In this document: piece by piece, positions 1 to 5,824 of the stretch
Layout of the letters: the number at the start of each line of letters is the position of its first letter
Position numbering within the stretch: position 1 is the first letter of the stretch
Source of the DNA: an uncultured Eubacteriales bacterium
GTDB lineage: Bacteria > Bacillota > Clostridia > Oscillospirales > Acutalibacteraceae
Reading direction: 5' to 3'
DNA length: 6,630 nt
Assembly: GCA_948815685.1 (NCBI GenBank)
Contig: CAQJOC010000046.1
Coordinates: forward strand, 2,160 to 8,789
The notes under the pieces: model-generated
Seen by the model: only the letters and a program-made list of their open reading frames with translations
What the model was told of the DNA's origin: nothing
The model's database searches: none
Position numbers and translations under genes: made by a program

Positions 1-39
1 TTTTAACATCTATCTGCCAATTGATAAACTATATAACAC

Positions 40-104
40 AAAAAAACACCCTTCTTTTTTTTAGTGGATAAGCTTCACTATTGTATAAGAAAGGTGTTGT
101 TTTT
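40..104 (-). terminator. Rho-independent terminator of the small Asn/Gln-rich gene
   Basis: Two 12-nt arms at 45-56 and 87-98 pair with a single G-U. Read on the minus strand, the hairpin is followed by a run of seven T (the A run at 40-46). The loop is about 30 nt and contains a small AGTG/CACT sub-stem. On the plus strand the second arm is followed by G and TTTTT at 100-104, so the hairpin could also end a plus-strand transcript entering from the left. It lies about 120 nt after the stop codon of the 217-339 gene. Confidence 0.7.
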
Positions 105-145
105 ATTTAAGCCTTAACTTCACATGAATATCACGTGGTTGTTTG

Positions 146-166
146 AATCATATGCAATGTGATTCT
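146..166. repeat. Small inverted repeat of unknown role
   Basis: GAATCA and TGATTC form a 6-bp stem around a short loop in the 3' untranslated part of the small minus-strand gene. No T run follows on either strand, so it is not a typical terminator. It may only stabilise the transcript end or be chance. Confidence 0.3.
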
Positions 167-216
167 CTAGCTAAAGCTTAACCGAAATGTTACACACTTT
201 GCGTTTGAACATGTAT

Positions 217-339
217 TTACGGGCAGGAGTTTTTAGATTTGTCAGAAGATTTTGATTTGTTTTGATTTTGGTTTTGGTTTTGATCAGCTTTGTTCTGATT
301 TTTATTTTGATTCTTTTTGTTTGATTCATTATTTCCCAT
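217..339 (-). CDS. Small Asn/Gln/Lys-rich protein, possible sporulation product
   Basis: A 40-residue reading frame runs from ATG (337-339) to TAA (217-219). I do not recognise a family. The start is well supported: GGAGGTG lies 6 nt upstream of the ATG. Nearly the whole protein is polar: Asn, Gln and Lys dominate, residues 19-27 read D-QNQNQNQN, there are eight Lys against three acidic residues, and it ends in Ser-Cys-Pro. There is no signal peptide, membrane segment or hydrophobic core, so it is probably disordered. A TGAATA-N17-GATACTA sequence upstream resembles forespore sigma-G promoters, and a terminator follows, so this is a one-gene transcription unit. Gamma-type small acid-soluble spore proteins are also Asn/Gln-rich, but they are larger and the sequence is not recognisably homologous. 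Spore function is an inference; that the frame is a real gene is much more likely, given its ribosome binding site and terminator. Confidence 0.72.
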   Translation of the reverse strand: MGNNESNKKNQNKNQNKADQNQNQNQNKSKSSDKSKNSCP

Positions 340-344
340 TTTTG

Positions 345-352
345 TCACCTCC
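345..352 (-). promoter_or_regulatory. Ribosome binding site of the small Asn/Gln-rich gene
   Basis: GGAGGTG on the minus strand is a near-perfect anti-Shine-Dalgarno match at good spacing from the ATG at 339. It is the main evidence that this 40-codon frame is translated. Confidence 0.8.
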
Positions 353-360
353 ATATTATC

Positions 361-390
361 TAGTATCTACGTATGTAATAAATTTATTCA
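361..390 (-). promoter_or_regulatory. Sigma-G-like (forespore) promoter candidate
   Basis: On the minus strand TGAATA (385-390) and GATACTA (361-367) are separated by 17 nt. The Bacillus sigma-G consensus, from memory, is roughly TGAATA-N17/18-CATACTA, so the match is close with one mismatch in the -10. The predicted start of transcription would fall only a few nt before the ribosome binding site, giving an unusually short leader. That is a reason for caution. Confidence 0.45.
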
Positions 391-482
391 TAAATTAATT
401 AGATAAATTGAAGATTTTTTATAATAAGTCTCCTGCCAAATTAAACTTTAAAATATTAATATTTAATTATTAAATAAAAAGA

Positions 483-703
483 CTAGGGCTTGTCTGAAAA
501 ATAAAAAATAGTTAAAGTAAAAAAATTGAGGCCTATTCACACGGAAATTTTTGGAATAAAATTTTCATGTGTTCTCGAAAAATATAACGCAAATTCCATA
601 AAAATTCAGAAAAACAAAAGGATATTTTTTCGACAAAGCACGTTTTATGGCCTTAAAAAATTAGTAATTTTACTGTGAAGTTTTTTGTGTGAACAGGCCC
701 TAG
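483..703. mobile_element. MITE-like non-coding element bounded by CTAG
   Basis: This 221-bp stretch begins CTAGGGCTTGT and ends in the inverse of CTAGGGCCTGT, so the two ends match over 11 bp with one mismatch. CTAG at 483-486 and 700-703 may be a target duplication or part of the ends. The first 27 bp recur exactly at 6561-6587 in the same orientation, and the next 20 bp are still alike, which shows that the left end is a mobile sequence. No coding frame is present, so it would need a transposase in trans. It ends 11 bp after the pduL stop codon (on the pduL strand), so pduL transcripts must run into it. The family is uncertain; palindromic CTAG targets are known for some IS5-group and IS1182-type elements. 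Confidence 0.65.
529..700. repeat. Nested inverted repeat within the MITE-like element
   Basis: AGGCCTATTCACAC at 529-542 is the inverse of the 687-700 sequence, with 12 of 14 positions matching. This gives a second pair of ends inside the 483-703 element that share its right boundary. A smaller inverted repeat lies within: TCGAAAAATAT at 575-585 against the inverse at 622-633, with one extra A. The whole could fold into a branched hairpin in RNA or DNA. It may be a shorter element (about 172 bp) that merged with the left end of another. Confidence 0.5.
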
Positions 704-714
704 AACAGCTCATC

Positions 715-1281
715 CTAAATTATCTCACCAAAAGCCTTGTCTTTTATCCCTGCAGCGTTCGCTTCATCTGTATCTATGTGGCATGCCAGTGAAAATTGTT
801 CACTTATCCTTACAACCACTTCGCCAAATATCACAGGTCTTTCTTCATTGTCTATCTTTACAGATACAATTTGACCATCTTGTAAATTATTTCGTTCGGC
901 ATCTTTGAGAGGCATATGAATATGCCTTTTGGCAATTATAACGCCTTCTTCTATTTTCAATAAACCTTTCGGTCCTATTATTTCACATCCTGAACTTCCG
1001 AATAAATTTCCTGATTCCCTTATAAGCGTATTTATTCCAATTTTTCTTGTATCTGTTATTGATAGTTCAACTTGAGTCTTTTTTCTTAAAGGGCCTAGAA
1101 CGGCAACATTCTTTATTGAACCTCGAGGTCCAACAATTTCTACTTTTTCTTCACTTAAAAATTGCCCGGGCTGTGACAGAAACCTTTTTGGAATAAGTTC
1201 ATAATTTTTTCCAAAAAGAATATTTACTGCTTCTCTCGATAAATGTACATGTCTTGCAGATACCTCTACTGTTACTTTCAA
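715..1281 (-). CDS. pduL: Phosphate propanoyltransferase / phosphotransacetylase, PduL family
   Basis: The product (188 residues) swaps CoA and phosphate on short acyl groups (acyl-CoA + Pi to acyl phosphate + CoA). With a kinase this yields ATP plus acetate or propionate. The family's zinc-site pattern is complete: H11 and H13 in the SARHVHLS motif, E72, H120 and H122 in KRHIHM, H168 in HIDTDEAN, plus R66, which by alignment from memory matches the phosphate-binding Arg of the Rhodopseudomonas enzyme. PGQF at 38-41 is also typical. The protein starts directly at the catalytic domain, so the N-terminal encapsulation peptide of microcompartment PduLs is missing and no shell genes are nearby; a cytosolic enzyme is inferred. 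The start is TTG (1279-1281), because an in-frame stop lies about 27 nt upstream and no ATG intervenes. The ribosome binding site is weak (AAAGAG). The gene stands alone, divergent from the 110-residue gene. Confidence 0.93.
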   Translation of the reverse strand: MKVTVEVSARHVHLSREAVNILFGKNYELIPKRFLSQPGQFLSEEKVEIVGPRGSIKNVAVLGPLRKKTQVELSITDTRKIGINTLIRESGNLFGSSGCEIIGPKGLLKIEEGVIIAKRHIHMPLKDAERNNLQDGQIVSVKIDNEERPVIFGEVVVRISEQFSLACHIDTDEANAAGIKDKAFGEII

Positions 1282-1303
1282 AAAACCAACTCTTTCGCAA
1301 ATT

Positions 1304-1336
1304 TTTCATTTTATTTTCATTTTATTTTTATTTTAT
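1304..1336. repeat. Three tandem 11-bp repeats in the pduL leader
   Basis: TTTCATTTTAT occurs at 1304-1314 and 1315-1325, and TTTTATTTTAT with one change at 1326-1336. The 11-bp period is about one DNA turn. They lie 23 bp upstream of the pduL start, where a promoter or leader would be. They may be a phased regulator site, or just AT-rich slippage. Confidence 0.55.
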
Positions 1337-1359
1337 ATAATAATATAATAGAAAATCCA

Positions 1360-1401
1360 TTTAAAAGAAATTAATTTCTATTTGCTTATAAATCTTTTAA
1401 A
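1360..1401. promoter_or_regulatory. Palindrome and inverted repeat in the divergent control region
   Basis: A perfect 14-bp palindrome, AGAAATTAATTTCT, lies at 1366-1379. Overlapping it, TTTAAAAGA (1360-1368) and TCTTTTAAA (1393-1401) form a perfect 9-bp inverted repeat. There is no T run on either strand, so this is not a terminator. Its place between divergent pduL and the 110-residue gene suits an operator, but palindromes arise easily in sequence this AT-rich. I saw no clear pduL promoter in the rest of 1282-1500. Confidence 0.35.
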
Positions 1402-1508
1402 AAATAAAAAGAGCAATTTGGACATTTAATATTTACCATCTTTTCATAATTAATTCTCGTCTTTTTTTATATTATTTTTTTATTTTTAGATAATTTATTG
1501 GAATTTAA

Positions 1509-1537
1509 TTGACAAATTTTAGATTTAATTATAAAAT
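1509..1537 (+). promoter_or_regulatory. Sigma-A promoter of the 110-residue gene
   Basis: A perfect TTGACA (1509-1514) is followed after 17 bp by TAAAAT (1532-1537), one base off the TATAAT consensus. Transcription would begin near 1544, very close to the ribosome binding site. This predicts strong vegetative expression. Confidence 0.72.
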
Positions 1538-1544
1538 ATTATCG

Positions 1545-1554
1545 AAAGGAGGTG
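1545..1554 (+). promoter_or_regulatory. Strong ribosome binding site that fixes the start at 1561
   Basis: AAAGGAGGTG is an essentially perfect Shine-Dalgarno, 8 nt from GGAGG to the ATG at 1561. A GTG at 1552-1554 is in frame but lies inside this site, so it cannot be the start. Confidence 0.85.
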
Positions 1555-1560
1555 AATTAT

Positions 1561-1893
1561 ATGATAGAAATTACCAAAAGAAGAGATAATAAATTTAATA
1601 TACACATAACTCTTAAAAGCGATAAAGAAGTGGTAGATAAAATAATCGATAACTACTTGGATGATGACGACTTAGATAAAACATTTAACCCTAATAACCC
1701 GCCTGCTGCTGCCGCTGCTTATGTAGTTCTTAAGAACGAGGCAAGCTATAAAAAATTTTTTGATGGATGTAAAAGAAAAGGCGTTAAAGAAATTATGCTT
1801 TCTCATATGAAAAATCCTCCTGTACCTGGGTACCCTGGTCAGACCATAAAACCATCAGAGTACGAAGAAGCCCCGGAACTTTTGACTCATTAA
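1561..1893 (+). CDS. Hypothetical protein, 110 residues, proline-rich C-terminus
   Basis: I do not recognise this protein. The start at ATG 1561 is chosen because a perfect ribosome binding site lies 8 nt upstream. Residues 1-33 look like a beta strand pair and a helix (ITKRRDNKFNIHITLKS, then VVDKIIDNYL). An acidic run DDDDLD at 34-39 follows, then NPNNPP and five Ala (43-53), with residues 54-84 probably alternating strand and helix (YVVLKNEASYKKFFDGCKRK). The last 26 residues are Pro-rich (NPPVPGYPGQ at 85-94) and acidic. There is no signal peptide, membrane segment or repeated motif; one Cys (C70). It is a single-gene unit with a consensus promoter and a terminator, convergent to recN and divergent from pduL, so context gives no function. 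Codon use matches the neighbours. The expression signals make a real, probably well-expressed cytosolic protein likely. Confidence 0.85.
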   Translation: MIEITKRRDNKFNIHITLKSDKEVVDKIIDNYLDDDDLDKTFNPNNPPAAAAAYVVLKNEASYKKFFDGCKRKGVKEIMLSHMKNPPVPGYPGQTIKPSEYEEAPELLTH

Positions 1894-2250
1894 GTTAATT
1901 CTGTATAAAAATTATTAACATTAAAAAATAAATATTAAAATATTTAATTAATAAAACTCCACCGGAATACCTGATGGAGTTTTATTATTGAGCAGTTTAA
2001 GGCAATATCACATAATAGTAAAACTTTAGTTTCAAAAGTAAAAATGAAAAAGATAGAAATTTTATATTTTATAGTTAATGTAGTTAAAAAAGATACATAC
2101 TTTCTTATGATATACAGCTGGTATAAAACGTAGAACACACTCTGCATTATTCCTTATCTTTTTGTTCATAAATGTTTTCGTCCGTTTTTAAACTGTGGTT
2201 ACTATAAATATCCCTTTTTAAGAGTTACAGCCATTATTTTTGTTGTTAAA
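1894..2250. other. Convergent gap between the 110-residue gene and recN
   Basis: This 357-bp AT-rich gap holds the hairpin terminator at 1950-1986 and otherwise nothing I can support. Frames across it lack ribosome binding sites. On the minus strand after recN, a ten-codon frame (MAVTLKKGYL) is too short to call. The spoIVB and spo0A genes that often follow recN in spore-formers are not here. Confidence 0.6.
1950..1986. terminator. Bidirectional terminator between convergent genes
   Basis: Arms AATAAAACTCCA (1950-1961) and its exact inverse (1975-1986) form a perfect 12-bp stem with a 13-nt loop. The T-rich arm provides the T tract on either strand. It lies 57 nt after the stop of the 110-residue gene. 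On the minus strand it is the first clear terminator after recN, though 265 nt away, so both transcripts probably end here. Confidence 0.85.
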
Positions 2251-3921
2251 TCATTTTTGAACCTTATCCGAACTAATCATCTCCTCTGCGGCTTTTAAGG
2301 TAGACTCTGATATATTTATTCCTCCCATTATGCGTGCAAGCTCTCTTTTTCTTCCGCTAAAGTCAAGCCTGTATACTGATGAATCGGTACGTCCGTTTTC
2401 ACTTTTTTTCTTTATTAAAAAATGTTCATCTGCCAATGAGGCTATCTGAGCTAAATGAGTTATACATATCACTTGCTTTTTTTTAGACAATTCTTTAAGC
2501 TTAAGTCCGATTTTATTTGCTGCATTTCCGCTTACTCCCGTGTCTATCTCATCAAATATTACAGTATTTTCCTCTCCGTCAAAAACCGTATTTTTTATCC
2601 CGAGAAGTATTCTTGAAATTTCCCCTCCGGAAGCCACACTTTCTATTGGCCTCAAAGACTCACCTTCATTTACGCAAATAAAAAATCTTATTTTATCGCA
2701 CCCATTAATTCCCGGAGATGTTATTTCTTGTTCGACTGTAAATTCTACATTGGGCATATCCAAAAATTTTAACTCGTTTTCTACTTTTTTTGCAAGTTCT
2801 TTTCCGTACTTTGCCCTATTAACGGATATTTCTTTACCCTTTTCTTCTACAATTTTTTTAACTCTGTTAAATTCCGTTTCCAAATTGTGTACTTTATCTT
2901 CGCAGTTTTTAAGTTCAAAAAGCTCGTTTTGGGCACATTTTAAAAAATTTAATATTTCTTCCTCGTTTTTTCCATATTTTCTTTTAAGTTTATATAAAAC
3001 ATCTAATCTTTCTTCCGCCCATTCGAGTTCTTGCGGATTATATTCGGTTTCATCAATTATGACACTCATTTCATTTAAACATTCAGAAACATCATAAAAA
3101 GCATTTTGGAGTCTTTGGGCTATATTATCTGCCTCCTTAATATACTCGGAAACCTCAAACAACAACTCTGCACTTTTTTGGATGCCTTCCAATGCTCCGC
3201 CTTGCATTTCATCTCCGTTTAACAGTTTCCTTGCCTCTGTTAAAGAAGAAACAGTCTTTTGTCGGTTATTATATTTTTTCTTAATTTCAATCAATTTTTC
3301 GCTTTCTCCCTCCTTTACGTCTGCGTCTTCAATCTCATTTATTTCATATTGTAAAAGTTCTGTTTTTCTTTGAACTTCACATTCATCTAAAGTAAATTCC
3401 TGTATTTTCTTTTTAATATTTATCATGTCAGAGTAAACATTTTTGTATTCCATCAGTTGATTATTGATTTTTCCAAATAAATCTACATATTTAATATGAT
3501 TTTCTCCCGAAAGTAAGTGATACCCCTCATGCTGACTGCAAACATCAATTAAATTAGGTTTTAGTTGTCTAAGAATAGCTACAGTAGCGGGTCTTCCGTT
3601 AATTTTGCAAATATTTTTTCCGTTCCGGGTTAATTCTCTATGTAAAAGAATCGTATTATCTTCGGTCTCATAGCCCAAATCGTTAATAAATTTTATCTTC
3701 TCATCAGAAATTTCATTTATTACGGCACTGATAAAAGCCCTCTCACAACCCTCTCTTATCATATCCCTATTTAGCCTGCCTCCGAATATTGCATTTATTG
3801 CAGCTATAATTATAGACTTTCCCGCACCAGTTTCTCCTGTAAGTACGTTAAATCCGGATGAAAATAAAATATCTGTGCTTTTTATTACTGCTATACCCTC
3901 TATATGTAAATGAGAAATCAT
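2251..3921 (-). CDS. recN: DNA repair protein RecN
   Basis: RecN is an SMC-like ATPase recruited to double-strand breaks, where it holds or bridges broken DNA for RecA-dependent recombination in the cytosol. All ATPase elements are present: Walker A GETGAGKS (29-36), the ABC signature with SGGE (431-434), Walker B VIFDEIDTG with D457 and E458, and the H-loop H489 in ITHLAQIAS. The central part (about 150-400) is Lys/Glu-rich coiled coil, interrupted midway as in the family. The length of 556 is normal (E. coli 553). The ATG start has GAGGGGAG 5 nt upstream, overlapping the end of the 15-bp gap after nadK, so the two are co-transcribed. It is the last gene of tlyA-nadK-recN; argR, often found just before recN, is absent. 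SOS control is common for recN, but no separate promoter room exists here. Confidence 0.97.
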   Translation of the reverse strand: MISHLHIEGIAVIKSTDILFSSGFNVLTGETGAGKSIIIAAINAIFGGRLNRDMIREGCERAFISAVINEISDEKIKFINDLGYETEDNTILLHRELTRNGKNICKINGRPATVAILRQLKPNLIDVCSQHEGYHLLSGENHIKYVDLFGKINNQLMEYKNVYSDMINIKKKIQEFTLDECEVQRKTELLQYEINEIEDADVKEGESEKLIEIKKKYNNRQKTVSSLTEARKLLNGDEMQGGALEGIQKSAELLFEVSEYIKEADNIAQRLQNAFYDVSECLNEMSVIIDETEYNPQELEWAEERLDVLYKLKRKYGKNEEEILNFLKCAQNELFELKNCEDKVHNLETEFNRVKKIVEEKGKEISVNRAKYGKELAKKVENELKFLDMPNVEFTVEQEITSPGINGCDKIRFFICVNEGESLRPIESVASGGEISRILLGIKNTVFDGEENTVIFDEIDTGVSGNAANKIGLKLKELSKKKQVICITHLAQIASLADEHFLIKKKSENGRTDSSVYRLDFSGRKRELARIMGGINISESTLKAAEEMISSDKVQK

Positions 3922-3936
3922 AATGCTCCCCTCTTA

Positions 3937-4767
3937 TTATAAAAATAAATCTTTTCCCATTAGTTTTTTATCGACATTTTTATAAAAATCCTGTTCCGGT
4001 AAAGTTATCATTTTTACATACTTTTCTGCACTTTTTATTTTCACTTTTCCGGAATTTTTAAAACTAAGCACCGCATTTCCATCATATCCGATAAAAATTT
4101 CAGATTTTGGTCTCTGTATAAATTCTATCTCAATTTCTCCTTTTGCATCAAAAATCATGGGTCTGACGGATAACGAATGAGGACAAATCGGTGTTATAAT
4201 TATACATTTCATGTCAGCTTCCACTATAGGCCCTCCTGCTGATAGGGAATAGGCGGTCGAGCCCGTAGGAGTCGCTGCAATAACGCCGTCTGCCCTAAAT
4301 GCACAAACAAGTCTTCCGTACCTTGAAATTTTAAAATCTGTAATTTGAGAATTAGAATCTCTTGATATCACTATATCATTTAAAGCTGAATAAACATTGG
4401 CTTTTCCGTTGATTTCGGCATTTATAAGCATTCGTTCAGTAATTTTGTATTCTCCGTCGATTAAATTTTTCAACTGTTCAGGTTCACTCTTTTCCAGTCC
4501 CGCCAAGAAACCTAATCTGCCGCTGTTTATTCCTAAAACAGGTTTACCATAATCACATACAAATTTTGAATAATGCATTATAGTTCCGTCTCCGCCTATA
4601 ATTAACACCACATCGCACTCATTCAATATTTTTTTTTGCTGTTCTTTATATGTAAATTTCAAATAATCGAAAATTTCTGTATCGTATGATTTTAATACTG
4701 ATTTTATTTTTTTTATATATATTTGTGCATTAAAATTATCTTTATTATAAAAAATAACTATCTTCAA
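3937..4767 (-). CDS. nadK: NAD kinase
   Basis: This enzyme phosphorylates NAD+ at the 2' hydroxyl of the adenosine ribose to make NADP+, the only de novo source of NADP(H). The 276 residues show the family motifs in order: GGDGT (58-62, with catalytic-loop D60), NSGRLGFLA (81-89), ALNDIVISR (128-136), and the glycine-rich DGVIAATPTGSTAYSLSAGGP (160-180), followed by the conserved ITPICPHSLSVRP segment. The length is normal for a Gram-positive NadK. The start is TTG, overlapping the tlyA stop by four bases (TTGA). GAGGAG 8 nt upstream and the usual MKIVIFYN-type N-terminus both support this start. The overlap implies translational coupling to tlyA. It is the middle gene of the tlyA-nadK-recN operon. 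Confidence 0.97.
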   Translation of the reverse strand: MKIVIFYNKDNFNAQIYIKKIKSVLKSYDTEIFDYLKFTYKEQQKKILNECDVVLIIGGDGTIMHYSKFVCDYGKPVLGINSGRLGFLAGLEKSEPEQLKNLIDGEYKITERMLINAEINGKANVYSALNDIVISRDSNSQITDFKISRYGRLVCAFRADGVIAATPTGSTAYSLSAGGPIVEADMKCIIITPICPHSLSVRPMIFDAKGEIEIEFIQRPKSEIFIGYDGNAVLSFKNSGKVKIKSAEKYVKMITLPEQDFYKNVDKKLMGKDLFL

Positions 4768-5582
4768 AAATTTTGCTCCTCACCACTTAATTCTTTAAAT
4801 GACATACTTTCAACTAAATCCACATTTATGTTTTTTGAAACTTTAGCATCATCTGATTTTTGTATGTAAAGTAAATATTCAATATTACCTTTTGGACCTT
4901 TTACCGGAGAAAAGTCAAGACCATTTACGGAAAAACCATTATTTTCGCAAAAATTAATTACTTTTTGTATAGTCTCAATTCTAACATTTCTATCTCTGAT
5001 TACTCCGTTTTTTCCTACTTTTTCTTTTCCCGCTTCAAATTGAGGTTTTATAAGACAAACACCTCGGCATTCTTTACTTATTACCTGTCTTATCGCCGGC
5101 AAAACCGTACACAATGATATAAAAGATAAATCAGCTGAAAAAAAATTAATTTCATCGTCTATTTTATCTTTAGTTATATATCTTATGTTTGTTCTTTCAA
5201 GATTAATAACTCTTTTATCATTCCTCAATTTCCAGTCAAGCTGACCATACCCCACATCAATAGCATAGACTTTTTTGCATCCGTTTTGCAGCATACAGTC
5301 AGTAAATCCTCCGGTAGACGCACCTGCATCTAAAGCAACAAGATTTTTCAAATTTATGTTAAATACATTTATAGCCTTAAAAAGTTTCAGTCCGCCTCTG
5401 CTGACAAAATCAACTTCTTTCTTTTTAACCTCTATTCTGCATTCCTCCGGATATGACATACCAGGCTTATCGGCCCTTTGTCCTTCTACAAATACGCATC
5501 CTTCCATTATTAAAGATTGTGCCCACATACGGCTTTTTGCAAGTCCTTTTTCAAATACTAAAATGTCTAATCTTTTTTTCAT
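4764..5582 (-). CDS. tlyA: TlyA-family rRNA 2'-O-methyltransferase (S4 + FtsJ domains)
   Basis: TlyA proteins add 2'-O-methyl groups to ribosomal RNA using S-adenosylmethionine; the Mycobacterium enzyme modifies 16S and 23S rRNA and sensitises to capreomycin. They are often mislabelled hemolysins. Residues 1-60 form the S4 RNA-binding domain (RLDILVFEKGLAKSR onward). VSRGGLKL (60-67) links to an FtsJ-type fold with SAM motif LDAGASTGGFTD (84-95), IDVGYGQLDW (108-117), ADLSFISL (150-157), KPQFEAG (179-185) and KGPKGNIEY (228-236). The K66-D151-K179-E235 tetrad expected for 2'-O-methyltransferases is visible. The length of 272 is normal with a slightly longer polar tail. The start is ATG with AGGGA 7 nt upstream. 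It is the first gene of the operon and overlaps nadK by 4 bp. Which rRNA site it modifies cannot be told from sequence. Confidence 0.95.
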   Translation of the reverse strand: MKKRLDILVFEKGLAKSRMWAQSLIMEGCVFVEGQRADKPGMSYPEECRIEVKKKEVDFVSRGGLKLFKAINVFNINLKNLVALDAGASTGGFTDCMLQNGCKKVYAIDVGYGQLDWKLRNDKRVINLERTNIRYITKDKIDDEINFFSADLSFISLCTVLPAIRQVISKECRGVCLIKPQFEAGKEKVGKNGVIRDRNVRIETIQKVINFCENNGFSVNGLDFSPVKGPKGNIEYLLYIQKSDDAKVSKNINVDLVESMSFKELSGEEQNF

Positions 5583-5785
5583 AAATTTTCCCTATTTTCT
5601 CATTTTCATTTTAACAGTTATAAATCAGATAGAATTATATAGAAAATAGCTCTATCCGAACTTTTTTATCTAAACTTCTTTATTTTATTTATAGTTATTA
5701 TAGTCAAGTAACATTGAAAAAGTAAATTTAAAAATCAGATATTGAATATTTAAATTATTTTTATGATTTCCAATAAACGAAAAAT
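5583..5785. other. Leader region upstream of tlyA
   Basis: AT-rich gap holding the probable tlyA operon promoter. A minor inverted repeat, GATAGA/TCTATC (about 5628-5657), lies in the leader. No gene is supported: the frame crossing it on the minus strand (5685-5897) has no ribosome binding site and overlaps the transposase remnant on the other strand. Confidence 0.5.
5697..5726 (-). promoter_or_regulatory. Candidate sigma-A promoter of the tlyA-nadK-recN operon
   Basis: On the minus strand a perfect TATAAT (5697-5702) lies 18 bp after TTTACT (5721-5726), which matches TTGACA at four of six positions. This leaves a leader of about 110 nt before tlyA. A TTGACT overlapping the -10 lacks a partner at proper spacing. 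Confidence 0.45.
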
Positions 5786-5805
5786 AGACTTCCTGCAAAA
5801 TCAAA
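5786..5805 (+). repeat. Probable left terminus of the IS5-type remnant
   Basis: AGACTTCCTGCAAAATCAAA sits 20 bp before the transposase start, where the left inverted repeat of such an element would be. A TATAAT-like site and AAGGAA lie between it and the ATG. A similar sequence, AGTCTCCTGCCAAATTAAA, occurs at 427-445. The right end was not found. Confidence 0.4.
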
Positions 5806-5824
5806 TATATGATATAATAAGGAA

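Noticed and set aside
174..213. 13-codon minus-strand frame just after the small Asn/Gln-rich gene
   Set aside because: No ribosome binding site and too short to support.
452..465. Perfect AT palindrome AAATATTAATATTT
   Set aside because: Only A and T in a very AT-rich gap; chance is a sufficient explanation.
1552..1560. GTG start giving a 113-residue version of the orphan protein
   Set aside because: The GTG lies inside the Shine-Dalgarno sequence; ATG 1561 is correctly spaced from it.
2045..2134. 29-codon plus-strand frame beginning MKKIEILYF
   Set aside because: No ribosome binding site or promoter and no recognisable product.
1944..2147. 67-codon minus-strand frame rich in hydrophobic residues
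   Set aside because: It has no ribosome binding site, runs through the perfect terminator hairpin at 1950-1986, and is typical of AT-rich non-coding sequence.
2540..3373. Plus-strand frames of 185 and 63 codons inside recN
   Set aside because: Antisense shadows of the recN coding sequence; Ser/Phe-rich translations typical of the reverse of Lys/Glu codons.
5275..5649. 124-codon plus-strand frame opposite tlyA
   Set aside because: Antisense shadow of tlyA without start signals.
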